DNA of 64,000 nucleotides, taken from assembly GCA_032622095.1 (NCBI GenBank), contig CP136062.1:6078001-6142000 (forward strand), given 5' to 3'. This DNA is from Siphonodentalium dalli. Taxonomy: Eukaryota; Mollusca; Scaphopoda; Gadilida; Siphonodentaliidae. How positions within the stretch are numbered: the stretch's first letter is position 1; every line of letters begins with the position of its first letter. Positions 1-12,472 of the stretch are shown here, piece by piece. The notes below the pieces were generated by a model. That model did not search any database, was not told the DNA's origin, and saw only the letters and a program-made list of their open reading frames with translations. Position numbers and translations under genes: made by a program.

Positions 1-3000
1 TCGGATTTCAAAAATCCTTCTTGGGGTGGGTTTGTTTTCGTTCAGGGAATGCATATACTTAAATAGATGAATATCGATCAAAAAAACATTTTTGAGAAAA
101 TTTTGCCCCCACATCAGTGTAAAAATATATGTCCGACCCTGTTAAAATTTCTTTTTCGGACTAAACTGAGAACGGTCATCACGGCTATGAAAACCAAATG
201 CAGTTATCTGGAATGATACGGGAGAACAACAGAGTACAATAAAATAGAGGTTCCCCTGTTTATGGGCGGTAACTCTTCAGGGAAAGCGCGGACACAAGTT
301 TTGATGCCCGTGGGCAGTAGGGCATACCGAGGTGTACATACGGTCCAATTTTCGATGCTCTGCTCCTTATAATTTCCGAGATAATAAAAATGACATTTTT
401 TCATATAAAGGGAGATAACTCCACGGGTTAAATGCGGACAATATCCGTTATGAGCCAAAGGCATAGAACTCATTTACCCCAACATACGTACCAAACTTGA
501 GTTTTCTAGTACTAATACATTCAGAGATTTGGGCGTTGAAAAATACTGTAGTATAATACTAATAATGAAAAATAATCGAATAAGGGCTATAACTCTGTCT
601 TGAAACAATGGGCCGAAATCCGGATATCATTATCTTTAGTAGACCTCGGATGCCTATATTCGTTAAAGATTTCGCGGTCCTGCTGCAATTAGTTTCTGAG
701 TATTTTCAAATAAACGGAAAACTACCCCAATAGAAAAACAATATACTTCCTTGGTTACACCATGGAAGTATAATAATAGGGCGAATCATGAACTGAACAA
801 TTCGCAGTTTAGGGATGGAAAATATGAAGTAAGATGATTGTGTACTGTCCTTAACATTTGTGTGTTGATCTCAAGTGTTTATAATTGACCCCACTCCTGC
901 CTCGAAATTGGGTGACGGGATTGGGAAATTGTCACACCAGGCCCAAAATGCAATTTTTGAAGGACCATAACTCCGTGATTTTCCAATGGATTTCAAAATT
1001 GTTTTAAGTTTTGTTATATGCTACTTACTGAGATTGCATATTATAAATTTCATCTGATTCGGAAAAGAAGAACATTTTGGTTATTGGAAAGAATATGGGC
1101 CCATATTCAAACTTTGAGTTCCAAAATCTCCGCCAGTTTTTAACGGATTTACGATCTGTTTTCAGATTTGTTATTAGCGTGTATGGTAGATGTTATATTC
1201 CAAGTTTCATATAATTCGGAGACGAAATAAATTTTGGTACCTCGGACCACCCCTCCCCTGACCCACAACACTGAACCGACACTGGCAAAATTTGGCACAC
1301 CGCGTGCTCTCTTCAGCCTACACACATTGGCGTATCAGATGACATTCAAAGTTCGACATCTTCGGAGATGTGTTATCAAGCACATGGGCCCAAAATTGCA
1401 AAATTTGAGGGCCCCTAACTTTGTCAGTTTTCAATGGAATTTCGAAATTCTTTCAGTTTCTAGATCGGGTGGTGTTGTAGATGTTAAATTCCAAGTTTCA
1501 TCTTATTCCGATAAGAATTAAAAATTGGTACCACGGACCACCCCTCCCCATACCCACAATAATGAACAGACACTGGCAAAATTTGGCCCACCGCGTGCAC
1601 TCTTTCGTCCGCACACGTTGGCGTATCAGTTGACATCCAAACTTCGACATCTTCGGAGGAGATGTGGTCACAAGCACATGTCCCAAACTGCAAAAATTTT
1701 AGGGCCTGTAACTCTTGCAATTCTTATCGGATTTCAAAAATCCTTCTTGGGGTGGGTTTGTTTTCGTTCAGGGAATGCATATACTTAAATAGATGAATAT
1801 CGATCAAAAAAACATTTTTGAGAAAATTTTGCCCCCACATCAGTGTAAAAATATATGTCCGACCCTGTTAAAATTTCTTTTTCGGACTAAACTGAGAACG
1901 GTCATCACGGCTATGAAAACCAAATGCAGTTATCTGGAATGATACGGGAGAACAACAGAGTACAATAAAATAGAGGTTCCCCTGTTTATGGGCGGTAACT
2001 CTTCAGGGAAAGCGCGGACACAAGTTTTGATGCCCGTGGGCAGTAGGGCATACCGAGGTGTACATACGGTCCAATTTTCGATGCTCTGCTCCTTATAATT
2101 TCCGAGATAATAAAAATGACATTTTTTCATATAAAGGGAGATAACTCCACGGGTTAAATGCGGACAATATCCGTTATGAGCCAAAGGCATAGAACTCATT
2201 TACCCCAACATACGTACCAAACTTGAGTTTTCTAGTACTAATACATTCAGAGATTTGGGCGTTGAAAAATACTGTAGTATAATACTAATAATGAAAAATA
2301 ATCGAATAAGGGCTATAACTCTGTCTTGAAACAATGGGCCGAAATCCGGATATCATTATCTTTAGTAGACCTCGGATGCCTATATTCGTTAAAGATTTCG
2401 CGGTCCTGCTGCAATTAGTTTCTGAGTATTTTCAAATAAACGGAAAACTACCCCAATAGAAAAACAATATACTTCCTTGGTTACACCATGGAAGTATAAT
2501 AATAGGGCGAATCATGAACTGAACAATTCGCAGTTTAGGGATGGAAAATATGAAGTAAGATGATTGTGTACTGTCCTTAACATTTGTGTGTTGATCTCAA
2601 GTGTTTATAATTGACCCCACTCCTGCCTCGAAATTGGGTGACGGGATTGGGAAATTGTCACACCAGGCCCAAAATGCAATTTTTGAAGGACCATAACTCC
2701 GTGATTTTCCAATGGATTTCAAAATTGTTTTAAGTTTTGTTATATGCTACTTACTGAGATTGCATATTATAAATTTCATCTGATTCGGAAAAGAAGAACA
2801 TTTTGGTTATTGGAAAGAATATGGGCCCATATTCAAACTTTGAGTTCCAAAATCTCCGCCAGTTTTTAACGGATTTACGATCTGTTTTCAGATTTGTTAT
2901 TAGCGTGTATGGTAGATGTTATATTCCAAGTTTCATATAATTCGGAGACGAAATAAATTTTGGTACCTCGGACCACCCCTCCCCTGACCCACAACACTGA

Positions 3001-6000
3001 ACCGACACTGGCAAAATTTGGCACACCGCGTGCTCTCTTCAGCCTACACACATTGGCGTATCAGATGACATTCAAAGTTCGACATCTTCGGAGGAGATGT
3101 GTTATCAAGCACATGGGCCCAAAATTGCAAAATTTGAGGGCCCCTAACTTTGTCAGTTTTCAATGGAATTTCGAAATTCTTTCAGTTTCTAGATCGGGTG
3201 GTGTTGTAGATGTTAAATTCCAAGTTTCATCTTATTCCGATAAGAATTAAAAATTGGTACCACGGACCACCCCTCCCCATACCCACAATAATGAACAGAC
3301 ACTGGCAAAATTTGGCCCACCGCGTGCACTCTTTCGTCCGCACACGTTGGCGTATCAGTTGACATCCAAACTTCGACATCTTCGGAGGAGATGTGGTCAC
3401 AAGCACATGTCCCAAACTGCAAAAATTTTAGGGCCTGTAACTCTTGCAATTCTTATCAGATTTCAAAAATCCTTCTTGGGGTGGGTTTGTTTTCGTTCAG
3501 GGAATGCATATACTTAAATAGATGAATATCGATCAAAAAAACATTTTTGAGAAAATTTTGCCCCCACATCAGTGTAAAAATATATGTCCGACCCTGTTAA
3601 AATTTCTCTTTCGGACTAAACTGAGAACGGTCATCACGGCTATGAAAACCAAATGCAGTTATCTGGAATGATACGGGAGAACAACAGAGTACAATAAAAT
3701 AGAGGTTCCCCTGTTTATGGGCGGTAACTCTTCAGGGAAAGCGCGGACACAAGTTTTGATGCCCGTGGGCAGTAGGGCATACCGAGGTGTACATACGGTC
3801 CAATTTTCGATGCTCTGCTCCTTATAATTTCCGAGATAATAAAAATGACATTTTTTCATATAAAGGGAGATAACTCCACGGGTTAAATGCGGACAATATC
3901 CGTTATGAGCCAAAGGCATAGAACTCATTTACCCCAACATACGTACCAAACTTGAGTTTTCTAGTACTAATACATTCAGAGATTTGGGCGTTGAAAAATA
4001 CTGTAGTATAATACTAATAATGAAAAATAATCGAATAAGGGCTATAACTCTGTCTTGAAACAATGGGCCGAAATCCGGATATCATTATCTTTAGTAGACC
4101 TCGGATGCCTATATTCGTTAAAGATTTCGCGGTCCTGCTGCAATTAGTTTCTGAGTATTTTCAAATAAACGGAAAACTACCCCAATAGAAAAACAATATA
4201 CTTCCTTGGTTACACCATGGAAGTATAATAATAGGGCGAATCATGAACTGAACAATTCGCAGTTTAGGGATGGAAAATATGAAGTAAGATGATTGTGTAC
4301 TGTCCTTAACATTTGTGTGTTGATCTCAAGTGTTTATAATTGACCCCACTCCTGCCTCGAAATTGGGTGACGGGATTGGGAAATTGTCACACCAGGCCCA
4401 AAATGCAATTTTTGAAGGACCATAACTCCGTGATTTTTCAATGGATTTCAAAATTGTTTTAAGTTTTGTTATATGCTACTTACTGAGATTGCATATTATA
4501 AATTTCATCTGATTCGGAAAAGAAGAACATTTTGGTTATTGGAAAGAATATGGGCCCATATCCAAACTTTGAGTTCCAAAATCTCCGCCAGTTTTTAACG
4601 GATTTACGATCTGTTTTCAGATTTGTTATTAGCGTGTATGGTAGATGTTATATTCCAAGTTTCATATAATTCGGAGACGAAATAAATTTTGGTACCTCGG
4701 ACCACCCCTCCCCTGACCCACAACACTGAACCGACACTGGCAAAATTTGGCACACCGCGTGCTCTCTTCAGCCTACACACATTGGCGTATCAGATGACAT
4801 TCAAAGTTCGACATCTTCGGAGGAGATGTGTTATCAAGCACATGGGGCCAAAATTGCAAAATTTGAGGGCCCCTAACTTTGTCAGTTTTCAATGGAATTT
4901 CGAAATTCTTTCAGTTTCTAGATCGGGTGGTGTTGTAGATGTTAAATTCCAAGTTTCATCTTATTCCGATAAGAATTAAAAATTGGTACCACGGACCACC
5001 CCTCCCCATACCCACAATAATGAACAGACACTGGCAAAATTTGGCCCACCGCGTGCACTCTTTCGTCCGCACACGTTGGCGTATCAGTTGACATCCAAAC
5101 TTCGACATCTTCGGAGGAGATGTGGTCACAAGCACATGTCCCAAACTGCAAAAATTTTAGGGCCTGTAACTCTTGCAATTCTTATCGGATTTCAAAAATC
5201 CTTCTTGGGGTGGGTTTGTTTTCGTTCAGGGAATGCATATACTTAAATAGATGAATATCGATCAAAAAAACATTTTTGAGAAAATTTTGCCCCCACATCA
5301 GTGTAAAAATATATGTCCGACCCTGTTAAAATTTCTTTTTCGGACTAAACTGAGAACGGTCATCACGGCTATGAAAACCAAATGCAGTTATCTGGAATGA
5401 TACGGGAGAACAACAGAGTACAATAAAATAGAGGTTCCCCTGTTTATGGGCGGTAACTCTTCAGGGAAAGCGCGGACACAAGTTTTGATGCCCGTGGGCA
5501 GTAGGGCATACCGAGGTGTACATACGGTCCAATTTTCGATGCTCTGCTCCTTATAATTTCCGAGATAATAAAAATGACATTTTTTCATATAAAGGGAGAT
5601 AACTCCACGGGTTAAATGCGGACAATATCCGTTATGAGCCAAAGGCATAGAACTCATTTACCCCAACATACGTACCAAACTTGAGTTTTCTAGTACTAAT
5701 ACATTCAGAGATTTGGGCGTTGAAAAATACTGTAGTATAATACTAATAATGAAAAATAATCGAATAAGGGCTATAACTCTGTCTTGAAACAATGGGCCGA
5801 AATCCGGATATCATTATCTTTAGTAGACCTCGGATGCCTATATTCGTTAAAGATTTCGCGGTCCTGCTGCAATTAGTTTCTGAGTATTTTCAAATAAACG
5901 GAAAACTACCCCAATAGAAAAACAATATACTTCCTTGGTTACACCATGGAAGTATAATAATAGGGCGAATCATGAACTGAACAATTCGCAGTTTAGGGAT

Positions 6001-7692
6001 GGAAAATATGAAGTAAGATGATTGTGTACTGTCCTTAACATTTGTGTGTTGATCTCAAGTGTTTATAATTGACCCCACTCCTGCCTCGAAATTGGGTGAC
6101 GGGATTGGGAAATTGTCACACCAGGCCCAAAATGCAATTTTTGAAGGACCATAACTCCGTGATTTTCCAATGGATTTCAAAATTGTTTTAAGTTTTGTTA
6201 TATGCTACTTACTGAGATTGCATATTATAAATTTCATCTGATTCGGAAAAGAAGAACATTTTGGTTATTGGAAAGAATATGGGCCCATATTCAAACTTTG
6301 AGTTCCAAAATCTCCGCCAGTTTTTAACGGATTTACGATCTGTTTTCAGATTTGTTATTAGCGTGTATGGTAGATGTTATATTCCAAGTTTTATATAATT
6401 CGGAGACGAAATAAATTTTGGTACCTCGGACCACCCCTCCCCTGACCCACAACACTGAACCGACACTGGCAAAATTTGGCACACCGCGTGCTCTCTTCAG
6501 CCTACACACATTGGCGTATCAGATGACATTCAAAGTTCGACATCTTCGGAGGAGATGTGTTATCAAGCACATGGGCCCAAAATTGCAAAATTTGAGGGCC
6601 CCTAACTTTGTCAGTTTTCAATGGAATTTCGAAATTATTTCAGTTTCTAGATCAGGTGGTGTTGTAGATGTTAAATTCCAAGTTTCATCTTATTCCGATA
6701 AGAATTAAAAATTGGTACCACGGACCACCCCTCCCCATACCCACAATAATGAACAGACACTGGCAAAATTTGGCCCACCGCGTGCACTCTTTCGTCCGCA
6801 CACGTTGGCGTATCAGTTGACATCCAAACTTCGACATCTTCGGAGGAGATGTGGTCACAAGCACATGTCCCAAACTGCAAAAATTTTAGGGCCTGTAACT
6901 CTTGCAATTCTTATCGGATTTCAAAAATCCTTCTTGGGGTGGGTTTGTTTTCGTTCAGGGAATGCATATACTTAAATAGATGAATATCGATCAAAAAAAA
7001 CATTTTTGAGAAAATTTTGCCCCCACATCAGTGTAAAAATATATGGCCAACCCTGTTAAAATTTCTTTTTCGGACTAAACTGAGAACGGTCATCACGGCT
7101 ATGAAAACCAAATGCAGTTATCTGGAATGATACGGGAGAACAACAGAGTACAATAAAATAGAGGTTCCCCTGTTTATGGGCGGTAACTCTTCAGGGAAAG
7201 CGCGGACACAAGTTTTGATGCCCGTGAGCAGTAGGGCATACCGAGGTGTACATACGGTCCAATTTTCGATGCTCTGCTCCTTATAATTTCCGAGATAATA
7301 AAAATGACATTTTTTCATATAAAGGGAGATAACTCCACGGGTTAAATGCGGACAATATCCGTTATGAGCCAAAGGCATAGAACTCATTTACCCCAACATA
7401 CGTACCAAACTTGAGTTTTCTAGTACTAATACATTCAGAGATTTGGGCGTTGAAAAATACTGTAGTATAATAATAATAATGAAAAATAATCGAATAAGGG
7501 CTATAATTCTGTCTTGAAACAATGGGCCGAAATCCGGATATCATTATCTTTAGTAGACCTCGGATGCCTATATTCGTTAAAAATTTCGCGGTCCTGCTGC
7601 AATTAGTTTCTGAGTATTTTCAAATAAACGGAAAACTACCCCAATTGAAAAACAATATACTTCCTTGGTTACACCGTGGACGTATAATAATA
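1..7692. repeat. Macrosatellite, 1729-bp unit, about 4.45 copies
   Basis: The opening bases recur at 1727, 3456, 5185 and 6914, so the unit is 1729 bp; the first interval is 1726 because of a 3-bp deletion at about 1367. Copies differ only at scattered single bases or 1-3-bp indels. The array runs off the left edge of the window and stops abruptly at about 7692, where the last copy leaves the consensus after a run of private changes. Open frames of 60-96 codons recur in every unit on both strands, but they overlap each other and most begin with TTG, so I see no gene in the unit. The unit resembles a satellite rather than a rRNA, histone or snRNA repeat. Very high identity suggests recent amplification or ongoing homogenisation. 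Confidence 0.95.
2665..3455 (+). repeat. Internal sub-repeats of the macrosatellite unit
   Basis: Inside each 1729-bp unit a block starting at a GGGCCC-like motif recurs: in the second unit at about 2665, 2823, 3115 and 3409, spaced 158, 292 and 293 bp. The last two blocks are clearly homologous over about 290 bp, sharing the GGTACC, CGGACCACCCCTCCCC and CTTCGACATCTTCGG segments. The first two are more degenerate. The 1729-bp unit is therefore a higher-order repeat built from older blocks of about 146-293 bp. The same phrase (GGCCATAACTCC-like followed by TGGATTTC) also appears in the dispersed arrays at 39.4-39.9 kb. Confidence 0.75.
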
Positions 7693-8228
7693 CCTGTGAA
7701 GGGTAACTGGAGATAAAAAAAAAACAGGAGCAATTGGGGGAGTGAATAATCACAGCATTTTGCACTTTAATTCACAGAATACTGATGACAATATATTAAC
7801 CATAGCCAGAATCGCCTTATAAATGGCCTTATAAATATCCAATGACCTGATGTGCTTTTAAAGACAAATCAAAGTGATGTGAAACAATCCAGTGAGGTGT
7901 TCCCGGACCTGCTGATGGAATAATAAATAATCATGCCAAAATAAGTTATACAAATAGTCAGAAAACTACGTCATTGTTATAAACAAATTAAACTCAGTGA
8001 TGAGTATTGGGACAATCATTTCATTTAATGTTTATACTCAATAAGGTGCCCTGAATACAGTAGTAAATGTTCACATTTGTGCGTGGTTCAACCGTTGTGT
8101 TCTCTGAAATGCTACAGTGGATATGGTTGGAATTTTATTTCTTAATCTCAGGTTTTTGCTACATAATTCCAGTGGGGATAGTGTTTGGATACTAACTGAT
8201 TGTTTATATGCACCATACCGGTATATGC
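7693..8228. other. Unassigned spacer after the macrosatellite
   Basis: Apparently single-copy, AT-rich DNA. It begins right where the macrosatellite consensus ends and contains a run of ten A. I see no convincing exon, RNA gene or transposon end here. Confidence 0.5.
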
Positions 8229-8450
8229 CTGTTTAAAAAAGGGGATGTATTATGCTGCGTGTCTGTCTGTCTGTTAGTTCGCTTTTGGATTCCATATGTC
8301 AGATGATAACTTTAGACAGTCTCAACTGAGCTAAATGAAATTTGAAATATGTGTGTTTTATTTGTACAAAATACAGGTCAAGTTTGAGTTTTGGCTCAGC
8401 ACGTCAATTTCACCAGAGTTAAAGGGCTTTTGTTGGAATTGCCATGGGCA
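8229..8450 (+). mobile_element. Pearl-like repeat fragment
   Basis: The order GTATTATG, a GTCTGTCTGTCTGT microsatellite (about 8260-8277) and then a GATGATAACTTTAGA block reproduces the start of the longer element at 20905-21420. Only one core unit is visible and the end hairpin is decayed. The architecture matches the Pearl family of bivalve elements; calling it a relic of that class is an inference. Confidence 0.55.
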
Positions 8451-8560
8451 TATTTTGCCATACCCTAACATTGCTTTTAATATTCAATGAAATAAGTCTG
8501 CAATATATGTCTTTAAATCTGACTTTCCCTAAACATAGTATTTTATGCATTTCTTTTCAG

Positions 8561-8765
8561 AGTATGTTTGTTCACTGGCATTGGAAACTTTAGTACCAGA
8601 ATGTGCACAGCATACAGAGGAGGCGTGTGTGTTATCTGTGCAGATATTTGTCAACTTTTCATACATAAATATTGTACCACAATATACAAGTGTGGTGCAG
8701 CCTGTGGGAAGTTAGTAACATGCTATGCTGTCAAGTGCTGCTATATTCATCAGATGCCAATATAA
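8561..8765 (+). CDS. Possible Cys-rich terminal exon (weak)
   Basis: A good splice-acceptor context (TTCTTTTCAG at 8551-8560) is followed by 67 open codons ending in TAA at 8763-8765. The frame has no early ATG, so if real it is an internal or last exon. It would encode a cysteine-rich peptide with about eleven Cys in 65 residues, including CVIC, CGAAC and KCC. I recognise no family and the spacing fits no zinc-finger or toxin framework I can name. The composition could equally come from the TGT/TGC-rich base sequence. No partner exon is visible nearby, and downstream DNA looks like spacer. An untranslated region or chance are the main alternatives. Confidence 0.2.
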
Positions 8766-9743
8766 AGGCGTTTGCTGATCTTTAAATTTCTACTGCATGA
8801 CAGGTGTAAAAACAGATGAGCTCCTGCTGTCATTCTTGGGAATATAAGAAGGGCGTGATGAACTATATATTAAGTGTTAATTCATTGCAATTGTTGCAAT
8901 TGTTGCAATGGTGAGGTGTGCACAGACATCAGGAATATACACTGCTGTGGAAGAATGGCTAGGATGACAATTATTCCTGCTGGATAAGTTTGAATTAAAG
9001 TTTAATTTCCAAAATCTCACTGTGTCTTCATTGATGTTTATCTTAAAACTTCATTCAACATAGATGCAACCAATTATGTCATTTGGACAATTTACTTCAT
9101 CTTCGACTCTTAATGTTGGTTGCTTATGATATGATTCGTGAATGGGGTGGCCCTCACATGTGCAGGCAAATTACATGCCTCAATTTAAGGTTAATGACAG
9201 CAATTAAATGGTAGAATAGTCCTCAGGAGTTTGTGATTTCAGGAAATTTTACATGTAATTTGCCACATCTTGCAACACCTTGTGGAACTTAGTTCTATGC
9301 CAGCAAGCACTCTTGAAAAAGTAATCGCAAAATTATGTTAGAAACATTTGACTGTTTGAGGACCAACTGTTTCTATCATAATAATATCAGGACTGTGTAA
9401 ACAGTAAATAAGTGATAACCATAAAAAAAAAAATTACATGGTCACCGTTTATTTTCTGTTTACTTGGCAACCATAATTATTATGGTAGAAACCGTCACAA
9501 ATAATGGGTTTTCGTATAATATAAGATTTGACCAATTGACAAAAAGAACCCATATACATGTACATGTATGTTTGTGGGAGGGTATGAAACCCATAATATA
9601 GAAATTTGATAGCCTGTAGTATGCAAGTGATCAGCTGAATTTCTGTTCTGGAAATGGAATCTGGTGGCTTCTGTTTCAGACTGTATAGCATCCTGAGTCT
9701 AAAGCCTGTTATAATTAGCCCTTTAATATATAAATGGATTGGT
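8766..9743. other. Spacer without recognised gene
   Basis: AT-rich spacer. The only structures noticed are three tandem copies of a 9-bp AATTGTTGC-type motif near 8885-8910 and a TACATG-rich stretch at about 9555-9570. Confidence 0.5.
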
Positions 9744-9799
9744 AATTATAATGAAAATCAATTTATGACTCGAGTCATAAATTAATTTTCATTATAATT
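9744..9799. repeat. 56-bp palindrome without spacer
   Basis: Two 28-nt arms (9744-9771 and 9772-9799) meet at CTCGAG with no loop and differ at a single base pair. Such a palindrome can extrude as a cruciform or form an RNA hairpin. Confidence 0.9.
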
Positions 9800-9944
9800 T
9801 TACATGTCGAACTTGGAAAACCAAATTCATTCATGTGTTGCATATATTTTGTTAAGTATGGATATGGTACAATAAATGGGTGGATTTAGTGTACAGTACC
9901 CCTTAAAGGTTGCATAAGTATGTTGTATGGCACATTTATCAATA

Positions 9945-10550
9945 AATTGTGCAAAAAAGGAACTTTTTGGTCAAAACCAAAATTGGGTTTTGATTAAAAC
10001 CAGTTGGCGCTTGGTATTTGGTTTTGATCAAAACCTAATTTGGTTACATATATGGGACAAAAGTTCAAAACCAATTTTGGTTTTGATCAAAACCAAATAT
10101 TCATTACAATTTGGTTTTGATCAAAACCAAAATTGTTTTTTGAAATGTTTGCTCAAAACCAAAATTGGTTTTGATCAAAACCTAAAATTGGTTTTATATA
10201 AAACCAATTTGGGTTTTGATCAAAACCAGTTGGCGCTTGGTATTTGGTTTTGATCAAAACCTAATTTGGTTACATATATGGGACAAAAGTTCAAAACCAA
10301 TTTTGGTTTTGATCAAAACCAAATATTCATTACAATTTGGTTTTGATCAAAACCAAAATTGTTTTTTGAAATGTTTGCTCAAAACCAAAATTGGTTTTGA
10401 TCAAAACCTAAAATTGGTTTTATATAAAACCAATTTGGGTTTTGATCAAAACCAGTTGGCGCTTGGTATTTGGTTTTGATCAAAACCTAATTTGGTTACA
10501 TATATGGGACAAAGTTCAAAACCAAATTTGGTATTTAAAAAAATCAAAAC
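9945..10550. repeat. 226-bp tandem array of GATC-centred palindromes
   Basis: The landmark CAGTTGGCGCTTGG occurs at 10001, 10227 and 10453, giving an exact 226-bp period and about 2.5 copies. Each unit carries about five copies of the 16-bp perfect palindrome GGTTTTGATCAAAACC or close variants, plus half-sites. Translated, the palindrome yields the repeated tetrapeptide FDQN, which produces misleading open frames. I read it as a tandem repeat, not a protein gene. Confidence 0.9.
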
Positions 10551-10912
10551 GTTTAAGAGTGTATGGCTTATGGTGGTCGTGCATTAATAAAATGCCAGAT
10601 ATCACACAGACTTGACTAATTTCCGCATCCGTGAGAGAAGACATGGTTTGGACTGGCCTTAAATGTACTGATAGAATACAATTTGACTTCGCTTAGCACT
10701 GCTCACTTGTCTGGCCTATAACAATGAACCGCTCGCGCGCAGTTGATTAATGTTGTCAATTATTGGTGTGGCCATGTACAATACATGTATTTTACATACA
10801 GACATTACATGCATGTGTGTATCCACCCTAATTATAATGGGACACAAGAAAATGATTTATACAATGTATGTAAATAATCACATATAACGTAAATGTGGAT
10901 ATTTAGCCTGCC

Positions 10913-10980
10913 ATGGAATACGAGTCTCAGCCGTCTGGCCATCGACGCAGTCCTGTCTGGAATTTTGCGCGCCGGTGTAG
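10913..10980 (+). CDS. Possible first coding exon with BED-finger-like start (weak)
   Basis: An ATG in a strong Kozak context (GCCATGG, ATG at 10913) opens 22 codons in locally GC-rich DNA: MEYESQPSGH then RRSPVWNFARRC. A GTAGTG at 10981-10986 could act as donor; without splicing the frame ends at TAG one codon later. The SPVWNFA stretch resembles the S-x-VW-x-[FY]-F start of BED zinc fingers found in hAT transposases and ZBED genes, but the Cys/His part is not seen. A CRE-like TGACGTCA lies just downstream (about 10985). It may be a decayed transposase start, a real exon or chance. Confidence 0.25.
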
Positions 10981-11049
10981 GTAGTGACGTCATGATGTAC
11001 GTCTTGATGTAATGACGCCTTTACTGGTTTCACAAGAAGCAATCTCAAA

Positions 11050-11310
11050 ATGACTCTGCGATATTTCAATCGGAACTTAAAGTTTCCGTTTGTCGGCCTT
11101 GAACTTGGACAACATTTCATCAATTTTTTAGGCGAAAATACCGTTACAAAATTGAAGATAATATGTAAACGGCCAGCAAGGTCGCTAGATTCCCCTTTCG
11201 GGGTAAATATTTTAACTAATTTTATGAAATATGTAAACAAAACTTTTTCATGCAATTTAACTTTTTTGTTAACCAAAGCTTTTGTTCAATTTAAATTCAC
11301 TTTTTGAAAA
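11050..11310 (+). repeat. Dispersed repeat, copy 1 (GENT/VNKT family)
   Basis: This segment matches the reverse complement of 62780-63000 and, more loosely, of 58850-58990. Shared blocks include GGCGAAAATACCG, AAATTGAAGATA and TGTAAACAAAACTTT-CATGCAATTTAA. Conceptual translations of copies 1 and 3 also align (GENT..KLKI, then VNKT.SCNL), but copy 2 is not open, so this may simply reflect base-level homology. The element type is unknown. Confidence 0.7.
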
Positions 11311-12470
11311 TATATTTGGATTTAGGAGCATGATGTTCCTACATATGATGAAGTATAGCTAACAGTTGCTTGATCAAAGTTTTTTATTTTTGCCCTGGAG
11401 CATTTTTCCCATTTACACATTTCGAGGTGGCATTAATTAATACAAAATGGCGACCGTTGCCAACAATATAATTTTGGACTCCGCTGACCCTGGCTGACCC
11501 TTCAGTTATGAATAAATTATCCTATTTTAGGTGATTTCAATTTATTATTAGATTGGGCCGAAAAAGTCGATTAGTATATATCTCATATTCGCATACGTAT
11601 ACCCTGGTCGCTTCGCTTCCGCGGCTTCGCTGCGGGAAGGCGGGCGCTATAGATACGTCATTAGCAGACATTTTGGCGAAATTTTAGAAGTTAACTTGCT
11701 TATCTTCGATTAAAACGGAAAAGGAAATTATAAATAACGTCCACTGGCATTTCAAAATTAGGACTGGGCGCTTGCCAACTAAACGGACAAACTATTAAGT
11801 ACATTGGCTAGATATGATCGGGAATTTGTAAGATCATTGCAATTCACCAATATATCTAATGATGTACCGATATTGCAACAAATATCGCACAAGGTATAAT
11901 TTAAGATTGGCCGTATCTTTGGACGGAAACCTGATTTCGCGAAACGAGTTTGTTAATATAAATAGAAAATAATAATAGGCATGTAGAAATCCTACTGAGA
12001 TACTATCGAAAAAATGGTATAGCAGTGTGCAGCCAATCAGAATGCGAGAAAGTCACGTGAGATATAATATTGTAAGATATTTCAAGGGACGGGTGGTTTG
12101 AAGATCCAAATTATCCTCGCATTTTATCGCGATCCGGTTCAAGGAATCACATAGTTCGAAAAATACGCTAAAATTCTCAGGTGGCCTGTTAACTCACGGA
12201 AAGAATAATTCAAGTGATCGAATGCAGAAAGTTCTTGACGGCACGAAACAATAAAAAACGTTCCTTGTTAGTCTATTCCTGAAGTGGTGCGAAAATTAAA
12301 AACAGCTTGAAGATATCTGTGACATTGACAATTATTTTTCAGAGCATATGGAGCCGGTATATCAATATATCGTGTATTTATCAACCTATATTACACATTC
12401 TTCCAAAATTACAGGGACAAAATGTTGAAGTTCGAATGAGTCATGCCCTTTAAATAATGACAGTAGTAAT
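11311..12470. other. Spacer without recognised gene
   Basis: No supported exon. It has a GC-rich patch at about 11605-11645 (CGCTTCGCTTCCGCGGCTTCG) and a CCAAT plus CACGTG pair at about 12030-12058 that could be regulatory but is unproven. Confidence 0.4.
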
Positions 12471-12472
12471 GG

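Noticed and set aside
204-7544. Recurring 60-96-codon frames on both strands of the macrosatellite.
   Set aside because: Copies of the same repeat, overlapping on both strands, mostly TTG-started; no domain or codon bias visible.
9927-10479. Open frames encoding repeated FDQN/QNLI peptides.
   Set aside because: Translation of the 16-bp palindrome array; no gene context.
10878-11276. 132-codon minus-strand frame.
   Set aside because: It covers the reverse of a dispersed repeat and the candidate plus exon; the minus peptide shows no domain.
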